This document shows positions 52,546-64,000 of a stretch of 64,000 nucleotides of DNA, one piece after another. The notes beneath the pieces are model-generated. The model did no database searches, was not told the origin of the DNA, and saw only the letters and a list, made by a program, of their open reading frames with translations. The DNA is from Trichoplax adhaerens (lineage: Eukaryota; Placozoa; Uniplacotomia; Trichoplacea; Trichoplacidae). The stretch covers positions 73,872-137,871 of the forward strand of contig NW_002060945.1 of the NCBI RefSeq assembly GCF_000150275.1, in the 5' to 3' direction. Numbering within the stretch: position 1 is the first letter of the stretch; each line of letters opens with the position of its first letter. Position numbers and translations under genes: made by a program.

Positions 52546-54103
52546 AATTTTAAAGTGAACCGTCAGGGGCCGTCACTTTTGTCAACACGTAATAATCCAA
52601 ATTGACGTAATCGTACGTAAAAAGAAAGAGAGTGAAACCCGGAAATGGTCGGTCTTTCAGTACTGTACAGTAAAAAATGTCCTGGCTGGGTATTTTACTG
52701 TACCGTGTGTCTGCAACCCTACACTATACTATCTAGGTGGAGTGCCAGGTTGAGTTCGGTACGGTTCCAACGATAGAATGGAGTAGAGTGACACCGAAAA
52801 ATAATATAATGAGGGCGTCTATTGTTGTACTGTACCGGTCAAGTCTAGCGACTGCACGAACTGTACTGTATTCTGTATACGGTATTTACATACATGCGCG
52901 CGTTTATACAGTATATATATATATACAGTATCTCTCTCTCTACACAGTTATTTATCGTTGCTTGCCTTGGTGTTTTGCAACATTCCACTGCATGAATTCA
53001 ATTTCACTGGCAGTCTTGCTCCCAAAATTGGATCCTTTCCATTCAATCTCCCAGTGGATTCTTACTATTTACAGGTATAGAAGTAGTTTAAAAGAGAGAG
53101 AGAAAAAGTAAAACTATTTTTTCTAAGGATGCTTTAATCAATGGATTGATTCTTGTTGATGACTGTATCATTGTTGTCCATGCCATGGAAAAGTTGGAAA
53201 TCCTATTTTCCATTCCTTATCATCCAATGACAGTAGTCAAGGGGGTTAATCATAGCTTGCCAGCATGGCGATATCGACCATCTTGAAGGCCTATTTGTCC
53301 TTCTGTACCAATTTTATGTTGTTTTTCTTGTACCATTTCTTATGCGCGTCTATTTTCTTCTGAAGTTTCAACGTTGGAAACGAGAATTGATCAATATTGT
53401 ACAGTACGTCCACAACGACCGTAACGATCAAAATATTTTTACAAACATTGAATTATACATCATGGATGGAGCGATTTGACCATCCTTCTACAATATACTG
53501 TGTATCAGTCATTGACAGCACAGCGGAAGAAAAGTATGAGATGATAGATTGAAGTCCATTTCACTGACTGAGTCAAGTAGATCGGTGGTGTTGGAATTGT
53601 CTCATTTTGGGGCCAATGACTACATACTATATAATTGACTTGAAACTACAATTCTTCTTTATGTACAGTATTCAAGTAACAAGTGCCCATACGTATTCAT
53701 TAGTACTGTACTGTACTTGCGTCAGTCCATTATCCTATTGATTGGATTAGGCTACCATCAATGATGTTTTGAATTCTAGGTCAACATAGCAAATTTATTT
53801 CTCATCAGTCATGCTTAGCAATTCCTAAATGGATTGCACAGGATCGCCTGTAGCGCAACGGATACCGCCTTCCATTGCAAATTATGCTATCCTTGTCATA
53901 TAGGATTGAAAAAAGACGATACAGTTAGTTCTGTCGTGCGGTACTGAAGCACATGAAAATTGGATGGCAATAACTTTTACCTCGATGCAATAATTGATAG
54001 GTCTTTCTTTCATGCTATCACTAAGCCAATTTACTATACAATCGACTTGATCCGACTGTTTGTAGTAGTTGTTAACGTTGTTAACGTGAAATAATTCTAT
54101 TAA

Positions 54104-54370
54104 CAGATCAATTTACTGCGTTTTTATCCTTCATTCCCAGTTCGACTGTATCACAGACCACTCGGTCAATCGAGACTGTATAGTACTGTACAGTATAAAG
54201 GCATCTCTCTTATCAGAAGTTCACCGTTAAAATATCTTGCATCACTGAATTACTTTCCATTAATTAACGGATCAATTTACTGCATTTTTGTCTGTCATTC
54301 CCATTTCTACCGTACTCTACAGTGTACACGCCACCATGTCTCTTATCAACACCATAGAAGTACAGTATAA
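54104..54370. repeat. Imperfect direct duplication, period about 165 bp
   Basis: Blocks from about 54106 and 54270 both begin 'gatcaatttactgc', followed by 'tttttatcc' or 'tttttgtct', then 'tcattccca' and later 'tctcttatca', with a GTAC palindrome between. Confidence 0.6.
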
Positions 54371-57300
54371 AGTCGCCTTACGATTTTATTACAATCATAG
54401 CGGCGACATTAAATGATGTTGTACTGTACTGTGCTGTACAGCATTACTTGCATTGGCCTTTAGGAGTACTATCGATTTTTATCGGGTGATGGACGTTTTA
54501 CTTTTTAGTACTTTTTAATTAATTAATTAAATCATAGCCTTCATCATGCTTATGATATATTCGCATGGCGATGCACTCCTTCAAAGTTCGCCAAAAATGA
54601 AATGGTACTGTTTCGTAGTAAATTGTGTATGATGACAAATATGCTTTATTAGAAAACTACCTATAGTAACATCAGCATTGATATTTCATTTCGTCATTCA
54701 TGCTGTTGCAAATTTTTTTATTGCTAAAGGTATTAGGAACGATAGCAAAGTCAACATTTACATACCTTTAACCGTACGTTGATACATATTCCAGTCGTAT
54801 AATTTACTGGATTACAGTGTATCACAATACAGATAGAGCGTACTTGACTCTTGCTCAATAGGCAAAGTTCTAATGTGTATGGGAGAAATATTGCGCCGAA
54901 ATAGTCTGTATTTTGGCAACTTCAAGATAGATAATTGTAATGAAAATTGACCCTGATGGCTGTTTGATTAATTAAAATAAAATAAATAATGTAACAAATA
55001 TAAGACAGTAATACGGATGAGCTTTACACCAATCTGCTCTATGGGATCTTATTTTTGAATTTTCCACCTGGCAGTTGTTAAAATAGAGTACGCTTATGTA
55101 CGTACTGTATATACTGTATATACCGACAAAATACCTATTTATTTCATACACTGGCATACATTTAATGTGGCATACCGTTGACATTACAGTTTAGATTCAT
55201 GCTTGAGCAGATTGCATGTGTTCCTATCACTAGCAGTAAGTTGCACGATGGCGTTTCACCTGCATACATACGTGCATTAAACTCTCAGTTTTGTTGGGAC
55301 ATTCATCTTGGACAATATCGTGCAACAAGTTTATACCTGAGTGATCTACCTTGACCTTTGAATTGTTTTTTTAGTACGTCTTGCATAGACGGTGATAAAT
55401 TATAGAAGGATGTCACAAGTAGAAGCCCTATACTTTTTCGTAAACTGACTACGATGATGTAATGGTCAATGGAGTAAATGCTTTATTACTTTTTGACAGT
55501 TCATCGCTTTTACCAATCGTTCATGGAAAGTCATTATGACAGTTGTTTATTGACTATTCTACTAGTAAAATCAAAACGTGATTACTGTATTGAACATTTT
55601 CTAGTCCATCGGACGGTTCGACTATTGATTAATTTATCCCTTGTGGGATTGATATACTCATTGAACGTCTAGTATCCACGGTCGACTTACAATCGATTCA
55701 CGGTTGAGGAAGTATTCTATAGCTAAAAGCATATCCAGCTTAATTGTATGCCGAGTATTCTGTTTCAATGCTACTGTACAATAACAAGACCATCTGTTGT
55801 GAGGCCTTATCTCATTGACGATGCACCTGTGCTGATTGATAATTTCCAATTATGAGTGTATTATTGATTCTTTTTCATGATGAAACACCGCAAGGAAAAT
55901 ATGACTTGCTCTTCATTTACTGTGTACACTATATGATGGTAAGCTTTGTTTTTGGGGGGATTGAAATTAAATTTCAATTACAGTCCACATTGGTAGCGAT
56001 CCATTCTCCCTCTAGAGGTTGTCTTTTTATTTAAATAATATTAATGCTCCCTATTAACTATAATATAGCGTAATTGATATGGATGAAAGAGATTCTGCCA
56101 GCTTTACTTATTTGTGCAAGGTTAATATTGTTTTTGCGCCTTGTGTAAGGACTTCCAGTTATAAAAGTGTACTGACTGTACAGTACATTGATTGGCTTGG
56201 CTAGGTGCAGTGGATTTGAGCTTACTGTATACAGCAGTACTTTATTATTAATTATTTTATAAATGATTATGACTAACGTAAGGAAAGGTCATTTAATGCG
56301 CTACGCTACCACTTACTATGTACTCCACATTAGCAAATCTGCCTACCCAAGCCCTATATCGAGTCTTGAAACACAGTGTGACTCCATATAAGTTTTACGT
56401 CATACAATGTTAAAATAGCTTTATATAAGCGTATTACGTGGTTGGCCTGCTCACCCGCTGAGAAAAAGTATGAATGACTACCTATAGTTAGGTATCAAGA
56501 AAGAAGATTTGTAAAAAAAACTTCACGGTTTCTATTACCTGCAATAGTCTTTCTGTCTTAGAGGAATCGTTTTAGAGGATTGAAAGAAAGATCCATGACC
56601 ATAATTGAGCGTGTAATGCACTCTACATCAATAATATTATTAATAATTCACACAGCAGTTTTTGCACTGGTATCAATGCTTGAGTAAATTGAGTTGCTGT
56701 TAATGAAAAATAATTTAAACGAGCATAATCCATCTAAAGCATATAAACTACTTTTAATGCCAGTGTCTGGAAATTGTTTGCTAGATACAGGCGTAACAAC
56801 AGTGAAGCGCAAAGAGAAATTATGGTTATAGGAAAATATTGCACGGGCTACTGGAAAAAACATTTTCCCTTAAGAATAAACTTACTTCTATACAGTATAT
56901 AATTATATAATTAGAGAGGAGAAACATTTTTTTGGGCTGTGTTCCATGTTGCACAATGTTTACTGTACCAACACAGTGACCGAAGTAAAAATAAATAATG
57001 GTGATAGACTTCCAAGTACAGGACGGTACCATACTGTAGAAAATCTGAAACAAATCTCGTCAGAACATTACATCATAGTGCAGTGCAGTACACGCGTGTG
57101 CTATAGAAAGTGCAACAACTAGTCGGGGTAGTACTTCATGAAGAAAATTGCACTGGATCCTCCTGCCTGACATCCTTCTCTTCATATCTATTCGATTGAG
57201 TCACTAGCCAGCTGTTCATTGATGGATACATTACTGTAGATATGATTTAGTAATAATATCCACACCCGATCGGTAATTAAATAAATAAATGTAAACGTAT

Positions 57301-58092
57301 TGCTAAAATTTGCTGTAAACGTCTATAGTTGACTTCAACGATAACACGGACAGCCTTTTATCAATATAAAGCAATCAAATCGATGGTTGACTACCGTACA
57401 GGCAGTGTAAGCTTATAAACGTTCTACTGCAACTATCATCTTTAGAATACGATCACTTTGTCTGGGTATTTCATCAGGCCTATATTAGTCATCCTGTTGA
57501 ACGTATACGAATGTTAGAATACTGTACTGTTTGACTTTTCATTTCCTGTTAACTATGCATTATTGTCCATGATAAACAATTATTTATCTAAGCTTATTAA
57601 CAATGCAACTGCTATACATGGCGATATTACTATCAATGTATTTCTATTATCGGTCTTCCGAAACCTGTGCAGAAAAGCTCTCGACACTATACGAACTAAA
57701 CAGTAGCCTTTTACTTCTTTACTAAATACGTCACCTTCAATAATAATAACATGATTAATCAATTTCAATCCTGAGTCAACGTAACATAGAAATAATAGAA
57801 AATACAGTATATACTGTGTAAAATTATTTACAGTTTAGAACTTATTACGTATCCTCTATTGCTTATTGTTCACTAGACAGATTTTTAACCATTGGCAACG
57901 AAAACTCAACAACCATTAAATCCACTGGTCATTGTCAACGTCTTCTTCTAGCCACCGGACTACACGTACTCTAAAGCAGTATTTTTTCTCAAAACGTTGA
58001 AAGAACAAAATTACCTACATTAAAGATTGAATTAAATCCGCTACCTTATTTCACTTCAATACCGGACTAACGAAAAATACATCGTAGTAAAG

Positions 58093-60158
58093 ATGAAGAA
58101 ACCCTTCGTAGCCAAAGTTAAATGGATCGTCGTATGCATATTGTTATGTTACCTATACCAAGTCGAATCATTACGCGATATTCGCGATTTAGCACCAAGA
58201 AATCATACCTGCGATATCGCGGTTATGCAGGCTAAATATATTAGATTTGAAGCTGTACCTTGTGCTGTATGTGGTACAGCTATAGCGCTGGCATTCTTAT
58301 TGGCCATATTTGGTAAGATTTCTTACATTGATGTAGCATTTTAACCTAGTAAATCGAAGGCTACAAACCCATCTTGAACGATAGATGTTAGAAGTAATTC
58401 TTATTTTAAAATCTCTATCAGTTTGTACAGTACGTGTTTAATTAATATTCGCGTAGTAAATTAATCAAAATGTCTCTTACAAGTTGGGCACCACTTAAAT
58501 TTTATTTTTGTGAACTATTCTAGGTTATCGTTATTATAAAGCAGGAATGTTTCTAATTGCTTTTACGCCTGCTTCCATCGCAGCTTTTGCGATTTCTTTG
58601 AGTGTTTCAACATTACGAATTGAATACTGTGCCATGATTGCATTTGGTTCTGGCATTGTCATAGGCTTATTAATTGCGTTCTTACCTCAGCTAGGCCTTT
58701 TTGTTAACGGTTTCGTTTTAGGAGCCATTATTGGTGGTTGTGCATTAATAGGAGTCACAGAGGTAACAAAAAGTTTAAAGAAAAGATTACTAATTCAAAA
58801 CATTACTTACTCTACGATCATAATGAAATAAATAATCGTACTATTTCGGATAACGTCATCAAGACTAATTGATTAGTCAATACCTTATAGTAGTATTATA
58901 CGTACATTACATACACTTTGCAATGATTGTTTAAATATTTTTTAAACGATTAAAATTGCCTCTTAATTCTAATTTCTTCTTGCGATAGCCATTAACTTAT
59001 CCCTAACATTCTTCCATTTACTGTATGCGCATATTCAGTTACTACCATCATATTCATTTTGGATTCCAATTGGAACCGTGTCAGTCACTGGTTTAATTGG
59101 TGCTGGTCTCAGCCTTAAATGGCAAAAAGTTTGCATGATTTTGGCGTCAGCAGCAGTAGCTGGAGCAGCTGCTACCGCTGGAGCGGATTACTTTGTTGAT
59201 AACTTTACACTTATCATTAACGCTTGGGAAAGGATTGCCTTTGGAAGGGTCATACCGCTGTGTTGGTATTCGTGGGCAACATTAGGCTTGCTACCTGCAT
59301 TCCTCATTCTTGGAAGCGTTATTCAACTTCTATGCACTGGGCGCGACTTTGAACATGACATTAGCGGAGGTCGGCTACCATTTTAATAAAAATATTAAAT
59401 TGTGTCTTGAAATTATCATTGCACTGAAAGCTTAATGTAGTTGTAATACATTTCTGTTCGTGCTTAGACATATACATCATTAATATTATTATTATTTTTG
59501 AAGGGCTTTATTTGTGTACAATATTAACATACTCGTATGTATTCTTTAACTTTTTTTACAGTTCATGTCAGGATTAATAGAAAAAGCTCAACATATAAAC
59601 CTAAAAAATATCAACATACTCCAAAAGAACCAAAACTTAGGTCGTCCAATAATAATCATCATCATAATGGACATCATCACTCTAATAATGCGCATCGCTC
59701 TTCCAATAATGGGAATCGCTCTTCTCATAACGGAAATCGTTCCTCCAACCATGAGCATCGCTCATCGCGTGACGATAACCGTAATAATCGCCATTCTGGT
59801 CATCAGAAACGACATCATCGTAGCAATGGGCACGCGCGTGCTGAAGGAGAAGTACATGTCAAGGAGAGCGTTGTTAGTATTTATCCTCGCAGTAATGTAG
59901 CAAGTAGCAAATTTTCTTACATAATATTGTTTTTGATCAATTAGTGTACCTTTGCAGTATACGGTACTGTACAGTACAGTACATACGTACTAATTTGTAT
60001 AATTAATAATCAAAAACTTATCTATACTCCTAATTATCTTTTTACAGATAAATCCTGTTTATGAAGATACAGCTGCTATAAATACAGCAGTTATGAATAT
60101 GACATATTTCAAACATCCCCAAGAATTACCCATTAAAAAAGCCAAGCGGCAGCAATAG
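58093..60158 (+). CDS. TMEM198: TMEM198-type multipass membrane protein
   Basis: Vertebrate TMEM198 is a plasma-membrane protein linked to Wnt/LRP6 signalling. Model of 5 exons, 411 aa (human 360): 58093-58312, 58524-58762, 59039-59369, 59562-59896, 60048-60158. An N-terminal signal-type helix (KWIVVCILLCYLY) and a short ectodomain with NHT glycosylation site are followed by about seven Gly/Ala-rich helices. Family marks include VPCAVCGTAIALAFLLAIFG, FGSGIVIGLLIAFLPQLGLF, LASAAVAGAAATAGADYFVD and PLCWYSWATLGLLPAF. The cytoplasmic tail is basic and rich in His/Asn/Ser with an imperfect 7-residue repeat (NGNRSSH-type, 59695-59770). It then has INPVYED, an NPxY motif like those bound by PTB and clathrin adaptors. 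Start at 58093 is the first Met in the frame that gives the signal helix. Confidence 0.9.
59955..59985. repeat. GTAC-rich palindrome in TMEM198 intron 4
   Basis: The string 'ggtactgtacagtacagtac' lies inside the last intron of TMEM198, so these palindromes also sit within genes. Confidence 0.7.
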
Positions 60159-62106
60159 AAATTTATATTGTACAAAATCCTATTGTCCGCCGATGGCTTT
60201 TCGTTTTGGCTCCATTGCGTCATGTTTTGAATAATAGGGTTTTTGTACTATAGTACGAAGCCAATATTAATAGCAAATATTGTTTATCTTATCATACATG
60301 AATCAATCATGTAGAAACGTATTAGTACCAACTCGCTTTTTAACTTGGCCAATAAAACTCAAGTATACGTCTATACGTAGTATATTACTGTAGTTAGTAA
60401 AATACTAGATATAGCGATCTTAATATAAAATAAACCATTAGCAGATCATAAAAAATAATAATCGATATCCAATACTATCCTGGATGCATAACTAAATTTG
60501 GTTGCTGCTGCTGTAACATGCACTTATACACCAAGGTCTAATAATTAATAAGTATGTTCCATAGCTTGTAAAAAACTAGTACAAGTATAAGATACTACTA
60601 TTGATTACTTGCTTTTATCAATGTTGTATTCGTACAACTCGTCAGCACCTTGCTTGTATAATGTATACCGGATGTTGTATCTTGGTTGGCAATGTAAAGA
60701 CTGATTCTCCACGATGAGTCTAAAACTCATTTTGGCACCTTGAATTCAAATTATGATGATTTAATTTTATTTTTAATCATTAAATATTAATAGAACTACC
60801 TTTTTGAGCATTGGTGACTACATATGAACATTAGAAGTTGGACTTTTTTCTGATATCTATATGTTATTCTGTATCTATAGCGCTGTCTGTTATAAAACAG
60901 TTAAATTTCTTCTATGAGTGTAATGAATATAAACCAATATATCTATATATCGAACAATGTCATGCATCTTTAAATTTCTACTCTCATTAAGAATATTTCT
61001 ATACGACTTTTTAAAATACGTACAATGCCATATCCTTGATTAAAATCAAGCAAAATAAAGCTAATGCTATTACTGAATAGAAATCCTTTACGTTGAAGTT
61101 TGTGTCTTCCGTCTCTCATCTACAAGATATGTTAATCACAATGCGATATTACTGCTCAACTGCTCCTATAGAAACAGTTGTCTGTGTATCTAGACTTTTA
61201 CGTGCATGACTGTCATATCCAAAAGATAGAATTCACGTACGCTGCTACTATAAATAGATATATATGTGTATTGTAAATGTTACTGACAGGGGCAACTAGA
61301 AGATTCGTAACTATACGACTATGCAAGCGAGCGACAGGTATAAAAGTCAACAAAATGTTTACATCATCGTGCACAACAATACGGACAAAATAGAGGCAGC
61401 GAGCTATAAAGATCGAATATTTAATACTATGTAAGGTATAGAATACGCCACTGCGAAGTAAGCAAGCAAGTGACGAAAATTTGTGTTATATAAATTTTAA
61501 ATTAACTTTAACTTTAAACTTGTAAAACAGCATCACTTCGGGAATAACGAGATGAATACTACTTTGGTTTTTATACTCTACGTTACCCATCGTTGATAAA
61601 GTGTTATACCGTTTAACCAACTGGCTATTTCTGTAGATTAGAGTATGTGATAGTGTGCCTGTATCCGGCACTAGAGCTCGGAACTATAGAATCAACATAT
61701 TATCTAAACTTGTGGCCTCATAAATTCACTTCTTTCACTAATTATCGCCAATTCATAAATATGCAATCCATCGGTATATCATTCAAAACAAGAGCATAGA
61801 GCTGTCTATAACTTGCAGTAATAATTCAATCAATAAAATGATAAATAAGGCAGATTAGTATGATTACTTTCTTTAATGTTACTTTAAATTACGTTAAGGC
61901 AAAGGTGAATAAATGACCATTGAACATTATAATTATTTCGGAAGTTATTTTATCCATACATTTTTACATCAACAGATATTATTTTTAATGCATATTAAAA
62001 TATAAAATAGTTATTTCCTGTCAATACAAAATTTTTGAAATTCAAATTTACAAGCCGATTCAAATACCACGAGTCTTGATCTACTAGGTAATCGAGATTA
62101 ATACAG
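60159..62106. other. Convergent intergenic region, 3' UTRs of TMEM198 and RIF1
   Basis: About 1.9 kb with no supported gene. AATAAA at 60351-60356 is a likely polyadenylation signal for TMEM198. Confidence 0.5.
60351..60356 (+). terminator. Likely polyadenylation signal of TMEM198
   Basis: AATAAA 193 bp after the stop codon. Confidence 0.4.
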
Positions 62107-63971
62107 TTAAGACATTTTAACTTTAAGAGAATATTGAATTTGACTAATTAAAACATTTAGATCTCCATAAACTTTTAATAATTGTTCAGGTGTTAACGTA
62201 TTCAATTCGCCACGATCAAAATGATCTCGCAATAATTGTGTTAAATCTACAACCGTACGCTCTTGCAAATTGTCATTTTCTATACTTCGATATTGATCTT
62301 CGCTTTCACGCCTAGCTTCATATTGCTCGCGGCCTAGGTTTACCTCAGTGTCCGAATTATTTTTGCAAGCATCGTTATCATCATTTTTTACTACATCATT
62401 ACTATCGTTACAGTTATTATCTTGATTCATGTGATCTTTCGTGATGCTGTCATTCTGGATTTCTTTGCCTTTGATAATTTCATTAGTATCACCACTTAGT
62501 TCACTTTCATTTAAAGAGACTGATAAATCGTCCGATTCATGACTAATGCTTCGAAATGCAGCAGGAACAACAGATTGATCAGTCTCTTGATTACCTTCAT
62601 CAGTTTCAGTTAAGACGATTTTTCCATTAGATTTAACTATTGTCTTAGTATCCTAATTAATAAAAACGTAACCCATTAACGATAATATTTAGTCAATATA
62701 GAAGATTTCTAAAGCGATTAATTAAAAATTAAATTACGTAGTACGATGAATAACCTGTAAATTTTGAAATTTCCTTAAAGCGTTTTTAATATTAGGAATT
62801 TTGGGGGATCGAATAGGTAAAGACTGGACTTGATTTTCGGATAACGAACATAAATCGCCTACTGTACAAATATTCATAGCACGTACAAGTTGTTCTAGTC
62901 CTCTTGAACAAGATAATGACGACATCAAGGATGGTAAAACTTGATTTATTGGCTCTTGGCATTCTACTAGGTCAGGAAATATACAGTTATTACTTAAAAT
63001 TTTATCTTGATATTTCGATATCGGTGTCGAAGGGCTGGCGTTAACAGCATTATCTTTGATGTTAATTGGTGCTACTGGAGATATAACAATATTTTTCTTA
63101 TCTTGGATATCGGAAGTAGTCGTATATCCTACAATATTAACAAATGGGATTTTAATGGAATCTATTATATATAAATACTTTCCATAGAACCTCCATAAAT
63201 AATTACACACTACATTCTAAGAGTATTGTTGATTTATTTCTTACCGTTAACGCTGATATCGTCATGGCTAGTTTTAGTCTCAGAAGGAATAGCAAAAGTA
63301 ACGCGACGTGCCTATAAAAAAGAGGACATCAACATAAGAGCACAAATTATGTGATATCACGTAGGCTTCATTCTTGCGTAATAAAGTAACTGAAAATATA
63401 GTTAGTATAATAATTACTTTTCCAGAAGGCGAAGGAGAATCTAAGCTACTCCATCGCTTTAGTATACCAGTTGGCGAGGTTTTGGGAGAAAAAGGTATTG
63501 GAGGGCGTTTTTGTACAGGAGAATTAAGGTTTGCACTTGGAAAAGTAAACTGGATATTATTTTCTTTCGGCGTAATATCTGTACTTGCATCGATTTCCAT
63601 TCGTAGATTGTTGCCGCCACTAAGTGCAGCTTTACCGTCTTCATGATCTGTTACATCGGATGATAATAGCGTTTCACTTGTAGGATAACTGCTGCAGTTA
63701 CCACGTTGTATTTCCGAGTTCTTTTCATTTTTTGCTGATTCAACAATACCCTCCTTCGATTTAACAGGCGACTCTGGTACAACTTTCACTGAGTTATCTT
63801 TTATCGTTGTAGTCGATCCATCCTTTTCTTGTTGTTTTACCCCAACTGAATGAGTGTCGCATTCTTTCAGAATGACTACGAGTGAATCGTTTACACCTAA
63901 TTTCCCATCAGCATCATTCTTCAATGTTTGAGGCTGTAACGCTCGAGTGACTTCATTGATGCTTACAATTT
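62107..63971 (-). CDS. RIF1: RIF1 C-terminal part (partial gene, continues beyond the right edge)
   Basis: RIF1 recruits PP1 phosphatase to chromatin to control replication timing, and acts in double-strand break repair. Four 3'-terminal exons are in the window: 63418-63971, 63245-63311, 62755-63128, 62107-62652, all phases matching, ~513 residues. The first exon is a Ser/Thr-rich disordered stretch ending in SPTGILKRWSSLDS, where GILK fits the PP1 SILK motif (63451-63468). The next contains RRVTF, fitting the PP1 RVxF motif (63294-63305). The third has the conserved CTD: SRGLEQLVRAMNICTVGDL and LPIRSPKIPNIKNALRKF, close to the vertebrate sequence. The last is acidic and ends in a helical segment (DLTQLLRDHF, LLKVYGDLNVLISQI), matching the RIF1 C-terminal helix. 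The N-terminal HEAT repeats lie outside the window. Confidence 0.93.
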
Positions 63972-64000
63972 CTACATTAATTAGACAATAAAAGAGAAAT

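Larger units (their letters stand above)
51177..58092. other. Large gene-free interval (about 6.9 kb)
   Basis: No exon chain is supported on either strand. The start is the CDK5 3' UTR (AATAAA at 51416-51421). TA-rich simple sequence lies at 51440-51640, a MITE-like element at 52391-52495, and GTAC-rich palindromes at 52500-52545, 53702-53716, 54180-54197 and 54418-54437. There is a short tRNA-Arg-like half at 53841-53875 and a duplicated block at 54104-54370. From 55 to 58 kb I see nothing further. Confidence 0.5.

Overview
This window reads as AT-rich nuclear DNA of an early-branching animal. The genes have many short exons, small GT-AG introns (mostly about 60-600 bp), and one apparent minor-spliceosome intron. 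The gene set (kinesin-3 of the KIF28 type, BTBD8, TMEM198, RIF1, CDK5, a class A GPCR, a eukaryotic tRNA-Sec) is metazoan. Gene density (about nine protein genes in 64 kb) and gene compactness fit a placozoan such as Trichoplax or Hoilungia. That placement is inference from general knowledge and was not tested. All exon models were built by hand from splice sites, reading frame and remembered family motifs.

Layout. 1-3.7 kb: decayed tandem repeats. 3.7-4.7 kb (-): intronless rhodopsin-type GPCR. 4.8-13.4 kb: gene-free DNA made largely of degraded repeat blocks. 13.48-13.56 kb (-): selenocysteine tRNA with a candidate external Pol III promoter (TATA at -31 and a PSE-like block at -66 to -49). 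14.2-22.9 kb (+): 30-exon KIF28-like kinesin of 976 aa whose first intron looks like a U12-type AT-AC intron. 23.8-25.9 kb (-): seven-exon multipass membrane protein that I do not recognise. 27.8-30.2 kb (+): GTPBP10 (Obg GTPase). 31.5-35.4 kb (-): acidic, proline-rich, RS-rich, RRM-type RNA-binding protein resembling RBM33. 35.4-42.0 kb: gene-free DNA with a 31-bp hairpin, a recent 192-bp tandem duplication, a 13-G run and a 75-bp tandem repeat. 42.1-46.5 kb (+): BTBD8. 48.5-51.2 kb (+): CDK5 with Thr in place of the catalytic-loop Lys128. 51.2-58.1 kb: gene-free DNA with a hAT-like MITE and many GTAC-rich palindromes. 58.1-60.2 kb (+): TMEM198. 62.1-64.0 kb (-): the C-terminal part of RIF1, continuing past the right edge.

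The genes are independent transcription units and there is no operon. KIF28-like and the membrane protein converge, as do GTPBP10 and the RNA-binding gene, and TMEM198 and RIF1. tRNA-Sec and the kinesin diverge from about 650 bp. I found no CRISPR, phage or bacterial-type system. The most interesting observations are the AT-AC intron, the tRNA-Sec gene with its promoter, the altered catalytic residue in CDK5, the GPCR lacking core class A residues, the MITE-like inverted repeats, and the recurring decayed tandem-repeat blocks that make up much of the space between genes.
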